DNA from: Skeletonema tropicum
Lineage: Eukaryota; Bacillariophyta; Thalassiosirophyceae; Thalassiosirales; Thalassiosiraceae
Direction of reading: 5' to 3'
Assembly (NCBI GenBank): GCA_037178625.1
Contig: CM074135.1
Span: forward strand, 1,552,001-1,616,000
DNA: 64,000 nucleotides
The stretch's first letter is position 1. The number at the start of each line of letters is the position of its first letter. Of this stretch, positions 54,593 through 64,000 are shown piece by piece. The notes beneath the pieces were generated by a model. That model was not told the origin of the DNA. It worked only from the letters and a program-made list of their open reading frames with translations, and ran no database searches. Made by a program: the position numbers and the translations under genes.

Positions 54593-57500
54593 ATGAGCAC
54601 CAATGACGCCATGCTCGGCTCATCAGCGGCTGCTGCATCGTCAGTGAGACGACCTCCACCAACAGCGATGACATCCAATGCTGCCAGTAAGAAGATCCTT
54701 CACCAAAAACGATGGGTATGCGATGTCTGTCAAGTCAAATGGTTCCTTGATTTCAATGAGGCTTGTGCGCACGAGGAGCAATGCAAAGGTGCTGTTGAAA
54801 CGCAATCATCATCGTCTGTGTCGGGAACAGTGTCAAAGAGGGCAGAAGTCAACAATGAATGTGCAGCGATGTCCAATTCAACCGTCACAATGTCAGCTAA
54901 GAGGAAGGATGACGGTGCATCACCTACCATTACACCTCCACCTCAGTCGAAGAAGGCGGCTGCCATTCTTGCAGCGGCAAGGGCCAAAGCTAGAGGTATC
55001 CCGCCGGTAGATCAGGTTGAAAGGAAACAAAAGACAATTGACATTGAAATTTTGAGTGATACTAGTGACAATGCGATGAACGAGGTGCAGTTAGTGGAAG
55101 GACGTCCTACAAAAGACAGCAGTAATAAACGCAAATCCAAACGTTTGAGGGATGCTACACCACCAGCCAAATCGAATCATGATTGTTCTTCCTCAAATGA
55201 AATGAATGGTAAGAAGAAGAAGACGACGAAGCCCAAGGCAGTGATGCCAAAGACTAACAAACTTGCTGTCAACAAGTCGAATACTTCCTCTTCAAAGTCT
55301 AAAAAGACAGAGAAGAAAGGAGGAGGTCCTATAGCATCAATCTTTCTACCCAGATCACAACAGCAACAGCAAGAACAAAAGAAAGGTGATACCAATCACA
55401 ATTCCAAGAAGCGAGCAGTGACAACCAACAATGTTCCATCCAAGAAACGTAACCAGAGGTCAATTCCATCATCTACCAAACGTGAAGTCCTAGAAATAGA
55501 TAGTTCCTCAGATGATGATGACGACGATGAAGTTGTTGTGGTCGAAAAACCAAATAAACAAACGAAGACAAAGAAGAAGAAGAATGCAGTATTGGGTCTA
55601 TCCAAAGAAGAACTTCGTGAGCATCAGGCAGCCGACTTTTTTGCACGACGAAAAAAGAAGGCAGAAGAGGAGAAGGAGCGACAGAGGAAACGCAATGAGG
55701 CACGTATGGCTAGGCTGAATAGTAAGGAAAGTTCATTGAAGAGTGGTGGAGACGCAGCTGGAGCTGTGAAATCATCTAGCAATGTTGCGTCTTCCACATC
55801 TGTAAAGGCTGCACCTATTGTGGCTGGTGGTGCTACCGCAACGAAGAAAATATCCTCTGAGTCTTCACAACACAATATCAAGGCAATACCTGCGCCAAGA
55901 TTTCCTTGTCCATCTCATATTATACCCAAATCGGATGATTCTGATACAGCATCGAAATCACCTGCTGGGACCTCTTCCAGCGTGTTGAGCCAAACACCAA
56001 AATTTCAACACTCAAAGCAATCGATGACTGCATCTTCCGATGAAGACGAAGAGGCAACTACTATGCCACTGAGTTTCTTAGACAAATCCGACCCAATCAG
56101 TTCCGAAAGTAGCATATTTTCTTTATTTTTCAGTTGCAACGCAATCATGATGATCAATGATGACGATGAATCACCTGCATTGGCTAGCCAGCTCTGGGTA
56201 GACAAATACACCATGAGGAAAATTCCCGATGATGTCATTGGCATAGACAACAAAGAGGCTTCAAAGAAGCTTGTTGAGTTTGTCGAGGAATGGAAAGTTC
56301 GTCGTCACATGGCTATGCAGAGCATGGGTCAAGTGAAACGAAAGAAGAAGAAGAAACGGAAGAAGAAGAGTTCCAATGGGTACGACTCCGATGATTCATT
56401 CCTTGACGATGGTGGACTAGAGAATGTCTTTTTCATTTCTGGACCCACTGCATCTGGTAAGACTCGATTGGTGCACGCCGTAGCAGAGCAGTGTGAGTGC
56501 GTTGTTATTGAGATTAATACCGCCGAGCAACGGAGTGGTCAGGCGCTCAAGAGAGCTGTGCAGGAAACGACACAGAGTCATTCTTCGCTGGCCATGTCAA
56601 AGCGGAAGCAAGGTGCGACTGGATTCTTCGAGAGTAGTACTGACGATCTTGTAGATAGTGACAGTGATAGATACGATAGTGACAGCGATGAGGATGAAAA
56701 ACAGGATGGTCATTCTCTAACCATCATTTTGATTGATGAAGGTAAGTTCAATTGTGTACTTTGCTCTTTTCATAAACGTGATGTGATAGTTGCACTAAAC
56801 TCTTACCCTGATCTGCAGTCGACCTTCTATTCGATGACGACACTGCGTTTTGGCCGGCACTTGCTCAATTGAGCCAAAAGGCAAAATGCCCAATCGTCTT
56901 GACAGCAACATCACTTCCGGATCAGCTGTATTACAACAACATTATTCGATACAAGAGTATTGAATTGGCACGACCTTCTCCCGCCGAATGTTGTGACAAA
57001 ATCGATCAAGTTCGAAAGGCAGAGGGAATGACACTGCGGGATGGAATCGATAGAGAGATTGGTGGAATGTCTTTGATTGCTGAGACGTTTGAGTGTGACT
57101 TGCGCAAAATATTGAACGAGATGCAATTGTTTCGCCATAAGACAACGCAATCGGAGCATTCTGCCATTCAGCAAGCGTATCTAACACCATCAGAACTCGA
57201 TACAACCTCAACCTCTGCCATCAGCGAGAATTTTCCTGATATTTTGACATGAAACCTAGAATTGTCCCAAGGGATCGACACACAGTTCTGGAAATTTCTG
57301 GCAAAAATTTGTTCCAGTCAGAGTTATTCATTGGGGGTAAACTTTGCAAACACTTCGCGGTAGTCAGTGACAGCAAGATAATTGCAGTTTGCCCGCCTTG
57401 TTGCTTTCCTAATGGTGTTACGAGTGATGCTACCTACGAGGATAACCAAGATTTGGTTTGCTTATCTAGCAAATTTGCTGAGGTTGTTCTTCGCAAGCGA

Positions 57501-58892
57501 TGTCGAAAGAGCGGTCTCGTATTAGATTCGTCCAGGTCTTGCACCAACTGGAACGTTGAATACGACATTCCACTTCGTGAGAGTAAATTTGAGCAGCAAA
57601 TGTCGAGGCAAGCATTTATTCGTGAGTCAAAGGCTAGACTGAAGAGACAGCAAAATCAGAAGAAGTCAGATGAAGGTTTCATGTCTTCAGAGGAAGAGTT
57701 TGAGAAAATGGACTCTTCTGAAGCTTCTGAAGAAGCAACAGAAGAAGCAAGATCAGAGGTTGAAGTCACGGAAGAGGAACAACCTGAGGAGGAAGCACAG
57801 ATAGAAGAAACTGATGCTGATGCCGAAGCTCTTTTCAACGAAGCGCTATCAAAAGTTGACATCACTCCAATCCCGCCTAACAAGGTGGAAGTTGTGGCTT
57901 CTAGAGAATCATTAGAGCAAAGTGCGATTGATCTTTGCTCCTTAGCCAACGATTTGGCTTGCTTCAGTGATGCATCGCTGTTTGAAAGTTCGTTCTCACG
58001 TCAGGCCCCCCTAATATCTGGCGCTGTAGAAGGCTTTGGACAACATTTGTTTGACACCGAATCATCCGGCTCTGATCCAACCATCGACAAATTGAGCAAG
58101 GGAAAGAATAACAAGCCTCCGTGCCTTGAAACAATTTATCAGACTGGAGTTAATGACTCTGAATTTTTCTTTGGTAACTGTGACTCCTACATGTGCCATC
58201 CGAATAGAGTAAGAGAACGCCAACTTCTGTGTCTTTCTGAAATGAATTCCCGTGGCCTTGGTCGCTTAGATGTAGAGCTCAAAGAGGACACCGTAGATGC
58301 TGACTCTAACAGCGGCTTTGGCTTTGACAATGCAGAATCCGATTCAATGTTTCCTGTGATGCCAACTCGGACCGACTCTGAAGACGACATACTCCTCGGT
58401 ACAAATGCGCCGTCTGCCTTCCTTTCGTTGCCATCGCTGCTGATGAAATGCCGCGATGGCGCACTTACCAATCATTCACCATTACTAGACAGAAGACGAA
58501 ATCGAACCTGTATCGATTCTATGTATGCCATGTTTGAGATGCTGACGAATGGAAAGAGGCCATGGAGCTTTGATCTTCGGCACGGATCTTGTCCTGAAGA
58601 GGACATTGTGCAGAGAAAGAGAATGACAGTAGCCGGTGGCTCCTTGTTGAACAACTCATTGGCACTTGATTACTTGCCGTATTTGAGAGAAATATCCCAG
58701 TACGAAAATAAAGCTCGATTCAAGGTACAAGAGATGATGAAGCAAAATGGAGAAGCAGATACGGGCAAAAGGAGAACGAGGAGTAGCAGGAGAAACATTC
58801 GTCGCCATTACCTCGAAGAATTCTATCCAGGCAGATTCGATGGAAATATCGAGTCTATCTCTGCGCAACTGGCTCAATCTTACATGTGCTGA
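54593..58892 (+). CDS. ELG1/ATAD5-like AAA+ PCNA-unloader, frame break at 57,250
   Basis: Large subunit of an RFC-like complex that removes PCNA after replication. Exons 54593-56741 and 56819-58892 (77-bp intron, phase 1). Amino end with a C/H cluster (CDVCQVKWF..H..C), then a Lys/Ser-rich disordered part. AAA+ core: LWVDKYTMRKIPDDVIG, Walker A GPTASGKTRL, INTAEQRSGQALKRAVQETT (ATAD5 signature QRSG..TQSH), Walker B ILIDEVDLLF completed by splicing, sensor VLTATSLP. The frame meets TGA at 57250-57252 and resumes -1 (57249-58892) with an IPT/TIG-like region (RHTVLEISGKNLF..ELFIGGKLC) and an ATAD5-type carboxyl part (LANDLACFSDASLFE). One base missing near 57,250 explains it. Confidence 0.8.
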
Positions 58893-58957
58893 ATTGATGG
58901 AAGCAGACTTCGCAAGTCTGAAACGCATACATTAGATCAAGCTAACTTTTAAGATAA

Positions 58958-60669
58958 TTACATACCACTCCAAGTTGAGCTGACCGCGTCGATGAGGCTT
59001 TCTTGCGCGACTGATGCTGTCTGCCAGTTATTCGATGCTTTGGGATTGGGTACTAAATGATTTCTCACTACCAAAGGCTCTTTGAAGCTGCATCCAATGC
59101 ACAATGTATTAGCAATCAATAGAGCTACGCCTCGACTAGTGCCTTCGTTAGAATCACTGTCCACCACTATATCTATACCACTGCAATCAGTTACCATCTG
59201 TCTCCAAAGGTGATTCTTCTCTAATGCATTTCCACTGGCGACAAGTATGTACTGGCTATGGTTCTCTCGATGTATACATGTTAGCAACTTGACAATTGCG
59301 CAAAGTCTCAATACGACACTCTCCAGACATGCATACACAATGTCGGTAGAAGTAGTTTCTCGTGTGATGCCAGAGATGCAACCGTTAGCACCAACTCGGA
59401 AGCCTGTGCTCCTTTCGCCAGACAGAAAAGGGACCATGGTAACACCAGATGAAGATGAGTTGCAACGATCGCCGTACATTGTTGCCACCTTCTCCAGGCA
59501 CGCCGAGAAAGACTCTGCCGATTGCAAATTAAACAATGAACGTGCCCATTCAATAATACTTCCTCCATCTGTCAGAGCACCTCCAAGAAGGACAGTACTC
59601 TTGTCAACTCGATAGCAGAAAAGACCGAAAGGTACGGCGATGTCTGAGTTATTTGATGCGTCAATTTCAAGATGGCAAGCATAGCCGTGCTGCAGCAGAC
59701 GTCCCAATTGTAACGGCAACTGCGTCTTTCATTATCATCGCCAGAAGAGAGTGAGCCACACTTACTGCCAATGTTCGCAGCGGCACCATCACCAATGCCT
59801 GAAAAAAATCGGCACTGGCGAAGTTCTGGCCATCTTTCATAGTAAATATTGTTGCTTCCGTCATGAGATTGTTGAGATATTCCTTTCGTCAAGATATCTC
59901 CTATATCAAAGTCCGATAAAGGTGGTAACACATTTAGATTGCATGATTTTTCCAATATACTCATAGCTTCATCGTTCCAAGTGCACGACCTAAAGTTCAA
60001 AAGACCAGTCCAACTAGCCTCTGAATAAGATATTGATATTTGGGCGTGACTGCGTCCAGTCCAGCGACTCAGGCATATTGATGATATTGATTTCCATTGA
60101 TCTACCCTTTCTACTAAGTGATAATTGTCAGAATCTTTTGCATCATAAAATGTGATGAGCTGTGGTAGGGCATATGCTGGGTGAAGAGGAGCACCAGTCT
60201 TTTGATACATTGATTGTTTCATGTCAGGACTAAGTGTGCTCTCAATTCTTGAGCAAGTTTCAAGCACGTTGGCTCTATTACATGCATAACTCATTGTTGC
60301 TTCGTCTCCCAAAGGTAGGCCAAACTTATCCACACCTACCAAGTTCATTACAAATGTAGAAAAGCCAACTGCAGAGATGCTGTAATTATTGCTTTCGTCG
60401 GTGATAGTTTGACGAAGTAGATGCAGCACTTCATCAATACACAGATCGACGGCATCGAGAACTTCGTGAATGCGTATGTATCCAGTATTGGGACTAACAG
60501 ACATCATCGGGACGGAATAACTCATGCCTTCAATTGCTTTAATCGGTGGCTGTGATGTGGTGGAGACTTCTTCCGATGTACAGCTTCGAGAATCAAGTAA
60601 TTCATATGCAATGCAGCGAACACTGGAGCTGCCAGCATCAACAACGAGGATGATACTACGTGGTTCCAT
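58958..60669 (-). CDS. FGGY-family carbohydrate kinase; two frame breaks near 59,700
   Basis: ATP-dependent kinase of sugars or polyols (glycerol, xylulose, gluconate types). FGGY amino domain: phosphate loop VVDAGSSSVRCIAYE, TGAPLHPAYALPQL (similar to gluconokinase-like members), GDGAAANIGSKCG; carboxyl domain: AVTIGTSAAAR, LLGGALTDGGSIIEW, FLSGERS, ASGNALEKNHLW, GTSRGVALLIA. About 560 residues in all. The frame changes near 59,730 (extra A in AAA) and near 59,685 (one extra base); the 20-residue middle frame holds the conserved TIGTSAA motif, so all three frames are needed. Start at ATG 60669. Substrate not predictable here. Confidence 0.85.
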
Positions 60670-61140
60670 TGTGCTGTTTTATGGCAGCAGCGGCGATACC
60701 GGATCACTATCTACAAGATTATCTTTGATCTTCTACTTATTACAATCTCTAGAGCGCGAGTCGTCTTCAGCCGCCGGCTTTTGTTTAGTGAAATAAGTAC
60801 AATAGGGCGAAATCCCATGGCCATGATGGATGATGTCAATGATTGCGCTGATGATCGTTGGCGCCACTTTGGTACAATACCGCTTCTGCAACTTTTTTGG
60901 CGGGCCCCATCACCTCCCAAAATGTTACATAGCAAGCTTTCGCGTAAGTACTTATAGGAGGGGTGGCCTCAACCTGTCCGCGAAATCGTTACATGTGTAA
61001 CTGCTGGCTTCCTCGCTGATGACGTAGGAATTTAATTCCTACGTAAACTTGTACTAGGATCTGTAACATCGGGTTACATGGGTAGGGAGGCTGAACCTCT
61101 ACGAAAAGTCTAACATGAAATAACCCCATTATTAATGAAC
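60670..61140. other. Intergenic region with inverted-repeat arm and 23-bp palindrome
   Basis: 471 bp. 60949-60974 (TAAGTACTTATAGGAGGGGT, GGCCTC) is one arm of an inverted repeat whose partner is at 62416-62437. 61022-61044 is an almost perfect palindrome: 11-bp arms ACGTAGGAATT/AATTCCTACGT around one T. GTTACATGTGTAAC at 60989-61002 recurs at 62280-62293. Confidence 0.65.
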
Positions 61141-62162
61141 TCAACCAATTACATGCAACTTTCCAACTACATCGAGAATCAAATTCTCTCCAATACGCTT
61201 TGCAACCTCTTCCTTGTTGTAATCTGCATCATATAATTCGACATCTTCATACTCACCAACTTCATTCTTCCGGAGCATTCGAATGTCTACATTGTATGGC
61301 TTTGCTTCTTTCCCCCACTTCTTACTAGACGATTGACTTATCATCCACTTGTTGTAATGTTTATCATGAATCACCATGACACGAAATGGTCGTTGCACCG
61401 TAGTAGCGTTTGCTCCATTTCCAATCTTCACGTTTGCAATAATAACAACATCCCTCTCGATGAGAATATCCTCAGCAACTACTTCACCATCTTCATTTGA
61501 TTTAATACGTTCGGGCGGAGAAGCTATCCAACGCTGCACCAATGATTTCACTTTCCTTTCTTTGCTTGTAGAACCCATAACATGTTCTGTGCAAGCAAGG
61601 CTTGCACTTGCAGTCAGTACACAATCCTGCAACTCTTCTATTGAAGTGGAAACAATCATACTGCGGAAGCTCGACATCAACTTTTCTGCGTGGCTCTTTG
61701 AACCTGCGATTGTAGAAGTGAAGGGCGTTTGATCCTCAGCTGTCAATTCATCATCACCCCCCAGTATAATAATATCATTATCATCCTTTCCCTTCTTCCC
61801 ACTGTCATTAGCCTTCGTCATTTCTTCACCGAAGCGCTTAATGCGATCTTCTATCAGCTCAGCAAAATCATCCTTACCTTCATCATTGTCGTCATCTTGC
61901 ATCGCTCCAGCCGAATTGTCAGCATTCCCCTGAACTTCTCCCCATGTCGCTCCGCCTGTACCTCTTTGGACGAAACAGCATTCGACTCAATTTCATTATT
62001 GATGTTGTTTTGGGCAATGGAGGTGTTGCTGTGACTTTTTTGGTTGTCGACATATTTTGGATTTACCTTCCTCAATCGTTTCGAGCCTACTTCTACTGTG
62101 TCCCCTCTCTCTTTACGCTGCTTGTCAGCCCATTCATCATACTTCATTTTGTTTGACGACAT
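61141..62162 (-). CDS. Protein of unknown function lying between inverted repeats
   Basis: About 340 residues over two frames: amino part 62162 to about 61,945 (MSSNKMKYDEWADKQRKERG, charged) and main part to 61141. One base missing near 61,945 joins them (continuing as GEVQGNADNSAGAMQDDDND). The carboxyl 150 residues look globular (ERDVVIIANVKIGNGANATT; RVMVIHDKHYNKWMISQSSSKKWG; VDIRMLRKNEVGEYEDVELYD). Not recognised; no transposase, nuclease or helicase motif seen. Its position inside a 1.5-kb inverted-repeat pair is described separately. Confidence 0.55.
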
Positions 62163-62278
62163 ATTGTTGATGATCTATGTTGTCTATTTAATGTTCCATG
62201 GTGAATCTCTCTCTCATGGACACTATTATTTTTATTTGATGGTCGGTGGTGGTGGCTCGGGAAACTTGTCAGCCAAAT

Positions 62279-62390
62279 CGTTACATGTGTAACTCTCAGA
62301 TGTCTCGTGGCTGCCACACTATTAGCAAAAATGGTTACAGGAGTAACTGTCCGATGTCTCGTGGCTGACAACTTGGTTACTTAGCGGAAT
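62279..62390. repeat. Two tandem ~53-bp modules
   Basis: ATCGTTACATGTGTAACTCT...GATGTCTCGTGGCTGCCAC and ATGGTTACAGGAGTAACTGT...GATGTCTCGTGGCTGACAA are tandem related units (about 62,278-62,330 and 62,331-62,383), each with a GTTAC..GTAAC dyad followed by GATGTCTCGTGGCTG. Their position inside the right inverted repeat resembles the subterminal repeats of DNA transposons; they could equally be operator-like sites upstream of the divergent genes. Confidence 0.55.
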
Positions 62391-62528
62391 TAGTATGGTT
62401 CTACGTACGAGGCCACCCCTCCTGTACTTATGCACCTCCACGGAGCACTACCTACTACTACTACTACTTGTGCAGAAGAAGTACAGTACAGGTGCAAGCT
62501 AGGCAACTCATATTCAAAGTAAACAGCA

Positions 62529-63716
62529 ATGATGAGAGCTTCCGGTATTGTGATCTTGGCTCACTTGGCTCAGCAAAGTGGCGTATGTGCATTCGCTCCT
62601 TTTGCTGTGTCGTCTTCAAGTTCATCCAAACGAAAAGTCAAAACCAATCAAGGAAAGGCTGCTGGTGGCTTTGGAAAGAAAGATGACACTGTCCCAGTAT
62701 CACATACGCGCGACGAATCTCCAACTACGCAACAACTCATCAATTTTCTTCTTCAATGGAAGTCAGAAGGGTTGGGTGATGCTGAGGCAGGAACAGAAAT
62801 TGGTTACGACGAAAATGGATTCAGAGGTTTGTATGCCACAAAATCATTCAAGAAGGGTGATATCATCTGTAAAATCCCTTCTGATTGTGCTCTTGCGCTT
62901 GCTGACCCAAGTGTGGTAACAGAGACAGAAATGACTGTTGCGGATGGAGCTGTAAACTATTTGCAATGGTATGCCATGAATCCACAGGCCAGAGCGATGT
63001 GGTCTCCCTACATTGATACTCTCCCGACTCGTGAGGCTAACTTTGATCCTACACCAGACTTTTATAGCGATGAAGAGATTGCACAGTTGGAATTCCCAAT
63101 GATTGTCAAGCAAGCTTTGGAAAGAAAAGAGCAATTAGCAGAGGTGTCACAAAAAACGAACATACCAATTGATGACTTGCAGTTTGCAACTTGGCTAGTG
63201 TCATCAAGGTCTTTTTCAATCAAAATCACCGTTGATGACAGTGATCTTGTCCGTGACACGGTTGAATCAAACGATCTAAAAGGCAACAGTGCGGCATACA
63301 AGGTCAAGGAGCAAGGAATTCGTGTTCTACTTCCATACCTGGATATGATTAATCACGAAACGGACAATTACAACTCAGAGCTTCACTTGATTGACCCAGA
63401 AAAGGATGATGCTTGGTTTGCTATTCGTGCAGCGAGGCCAATCAAAAAGAACAAGGAAATTACAATCTCATATGGTGCAGCAGGTGTCGAAACTAGCGTC
63501 GGCTTGTTGATGAACTATGGTTTCGTTCAGGATGAGAATAAGTTCGATGCACTCCTTCTCAAGAATGGAGGAGATGATTGTATCGACAGCGTAGAAGGTT
63601 GGAGCACAACGTTGGAAGAGGATGAGCAACAACTGGCTGCCGGAGTATCCGGTAACATGGCTAACGTGTTGCGATTCCGCACAAAGATGAAGCGGTCATA
63701 CCCTGCTACTGAATAA
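62529..63716 (+). CDS. SET-domain protein lysine methyltransferase, plastid-targeted (Rubisco LSMT-like)
   Basis: 395 residues, intronless. The leader MMRASGIVILAHLAQQSGVCAFAPFA has the C-A-F-A-P plastid motif. A split SET domain of the LSMT/SETD3 class: RGLYATKSFKKGDIICKIP near residue 98, the inserted helical iSET region, then LLPYLDMINHE (NH cofactor motif) and KNKEITISYG (catalytic Tyr) near 265-320. The long Rubisco-substrate-binding helical end of plant LSMT is short here (about 80 residues). Likely trimethylates a stromal protein; the substrate is inferred. Confidence 0.9.
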   Translation: MMRASGIVILAHLAQQSGVCAFAPFAVSSSSSSKRKVKTNQGKAAGGFGKKDDTVPVSHTRDESPTTQQLINFLLQWKSEGLGDAEAGTEIGYDENGFRGLYATKSFKKGDIICKIPSDCALALADPSVVTETEMTVADGAVNYLQWYAMNPQARAMWSPYIDTLPTREANFDPTPDFYSDEEIAQLEFPMIVKQALERKEQLAEVSQKTNIPIDDLQFATWLVSSRSFSIKITVDDSDLVRDTVESNDLKGNSAAYKVKEQGIRVLLPYLDMINHETDNYNSELHLIDPEKDDAWFAIRAARPIKKNKEITISYGAAGVETSVGLLMNYGFVQDENKFDALLLKNGGDDCIDSVEGWSTTLEEDEQQLAAGVSGNMANVLRFRTKMKRSYPATE

Positions 63717-63828
63717 GAGTGTACTTAAACTCATGCAAAATCTCGTTTATTGATTCAGTGCCTAGGTGATTATATTATATTGCTGTATTGTAGTTGTAGC
63801 TTCTTCAACTTTTCAGCCGTATGAAATT

Positions 63829-64000
63829 TTATTGCTCAGAGCTGCTCGGCTTGAAGTCTAAACCTTTGTGTCCAATCGCTGGTCGTCCATGCTGTCTTTC
63901 CCACAACTCCTCCACGTTAGCTCCTAACCAGTCCGCCCACTGCACAACAGCTCTACTTCTATGGGAGATGAGGCACTTCTGTTCTGTCGACATGCAACTG
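63829..64000 (-). CDS. Inosine triphosphate pyrophosphatase (HAM1/ITPA-like), carboxyl end, cut by window edge
   Basis: Open frame from the right edge to TAA at 63829-63831, about 56 codons, too short to stand out by length. It contains MSTEQKCLISHRSRAV, matching the HAM1/ITPA/RdgB signature in which M-S-x-E-x-K-x-x-I-S-H-R closes the active site, followed by a helix VVQWADWLGANVEELWE and the end GRPAIGHKGLDFKP. The family hydrolyses non-canonical purine NTPs (ITP, XTP) to monophosphates to protect DNA and RNA. Confidence 0.7.
   Translation of the reverse strand, partial: SCMSTEQKCLISHRSRAVVQWADWLGANVEELWERQHGRPAIGHKGLDFKPSSSEQ

Larger units (their letters stand above)
60949..62437. repeat. 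Inverted-repeat pair enclosing a gene (possible TIR element)
   Basis: Left TAAGTAC(TTAT)AGGAGGGGTGGCCTC at 60949-60974 and right (reversed) TAAGTAC-AGGAGGGGTGGCCTC at 62437-62416: 22 matching bases with a 4-base insertion in the left arm. Both flanks also carry GTTACATGTGTAAC. No clear target duplication is visible. Confidence 0.5.

Noticed and set aside
57249..58892. Independent second gene translated from the overlapping ATGA
   Set aside because: Eukaryotic coupled cistrons are improbable and the sequence completes an ELG1-like protein; a missing base is simpler.

Overview
The window is nuclear DNA of a photosynthetic stramenopile, most likely a diatom (Thalassiosirales-like). Several predicted proteins begin with a signal peptide followed by an A-F-x-P type plastid import motif (ChlD, LHC-like, one-helix protein, HIT, SET). 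Introns are short (about 69-143 bp, one of 272 bp) with GT..AG ends. Genes are tightly packed on both strands with no operons, and the retrotransposon resembles the diatom Ty1/copia (CoDi) type.

Layout. 1-8740 is a satellite array (about 184-bp unit) interrupted by one complete LTR retrotransposon (843-7298, 290-bp LTRs, 5-bp target duplication ACAAC). 9165-20621 carries a NikA-like binding-protein gene in circularly permuted order (-), a J-protein (-), chlD (+), a PA/prolyl-4-hydroxylase-type dioxygenase (+), eIF3j (+) and a sulfatase (-). 21342-35015 carries a CNNM/CorC transporter (+), a HIT hydrolase (-), an LHC-family protein (+), CTR9 of the Paf1 complex (-), a PAP2 phosphatase (+), an Mpv17 protein (-), a one-helix LHC-like protein (+) and the splicing factor ESS2 (-). 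35016-39255 is repeat-rich: two TIR/MITE-like elements, a third inverted repeat, and a VIT/CCC1 iron transporter between them. 39256-63716 carries a bZIP factor, a BAR-PH-ArfGAP-ankyrin protein, a membrane protein, a PDZ + MAN1/Src1-C nuclear-envelope type gene, an ER-type DnaJ-thioredoxin protein, the V-ATPase c subunit, an AT-hook membrane protein, an ELG1/ATAD5 clamp unloader, an FGGY sugar kinase, an unknown gene between inverted repeats and a plastid SET methyltransferase. The right edge cuts a HAM1/ITPA-type pyrophosphatase.

Functions are unrelated housekeeping ones. The loose theme is plastid biology: chlorophyll synthesis (ChlD), antenna-type proteins, and plastid-targeted HIT and SET proteins.

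Four observations stand out. The retrotransposon's presumed primer-binding site is a perfect 16-bp complement of a segment inside its own LTR, suggesting Tf1-like self-priming. The NikA-like protein is circularly permuted and ends in a tail anchor. A diatom MITE has plant Stowaway-like ends and a TA duplication. About 30 single-base reading-frame breaks are concentrated in about ten genes while about fourteen others are clean; this needs read-level checking before any of these genes is called a pseudogene.
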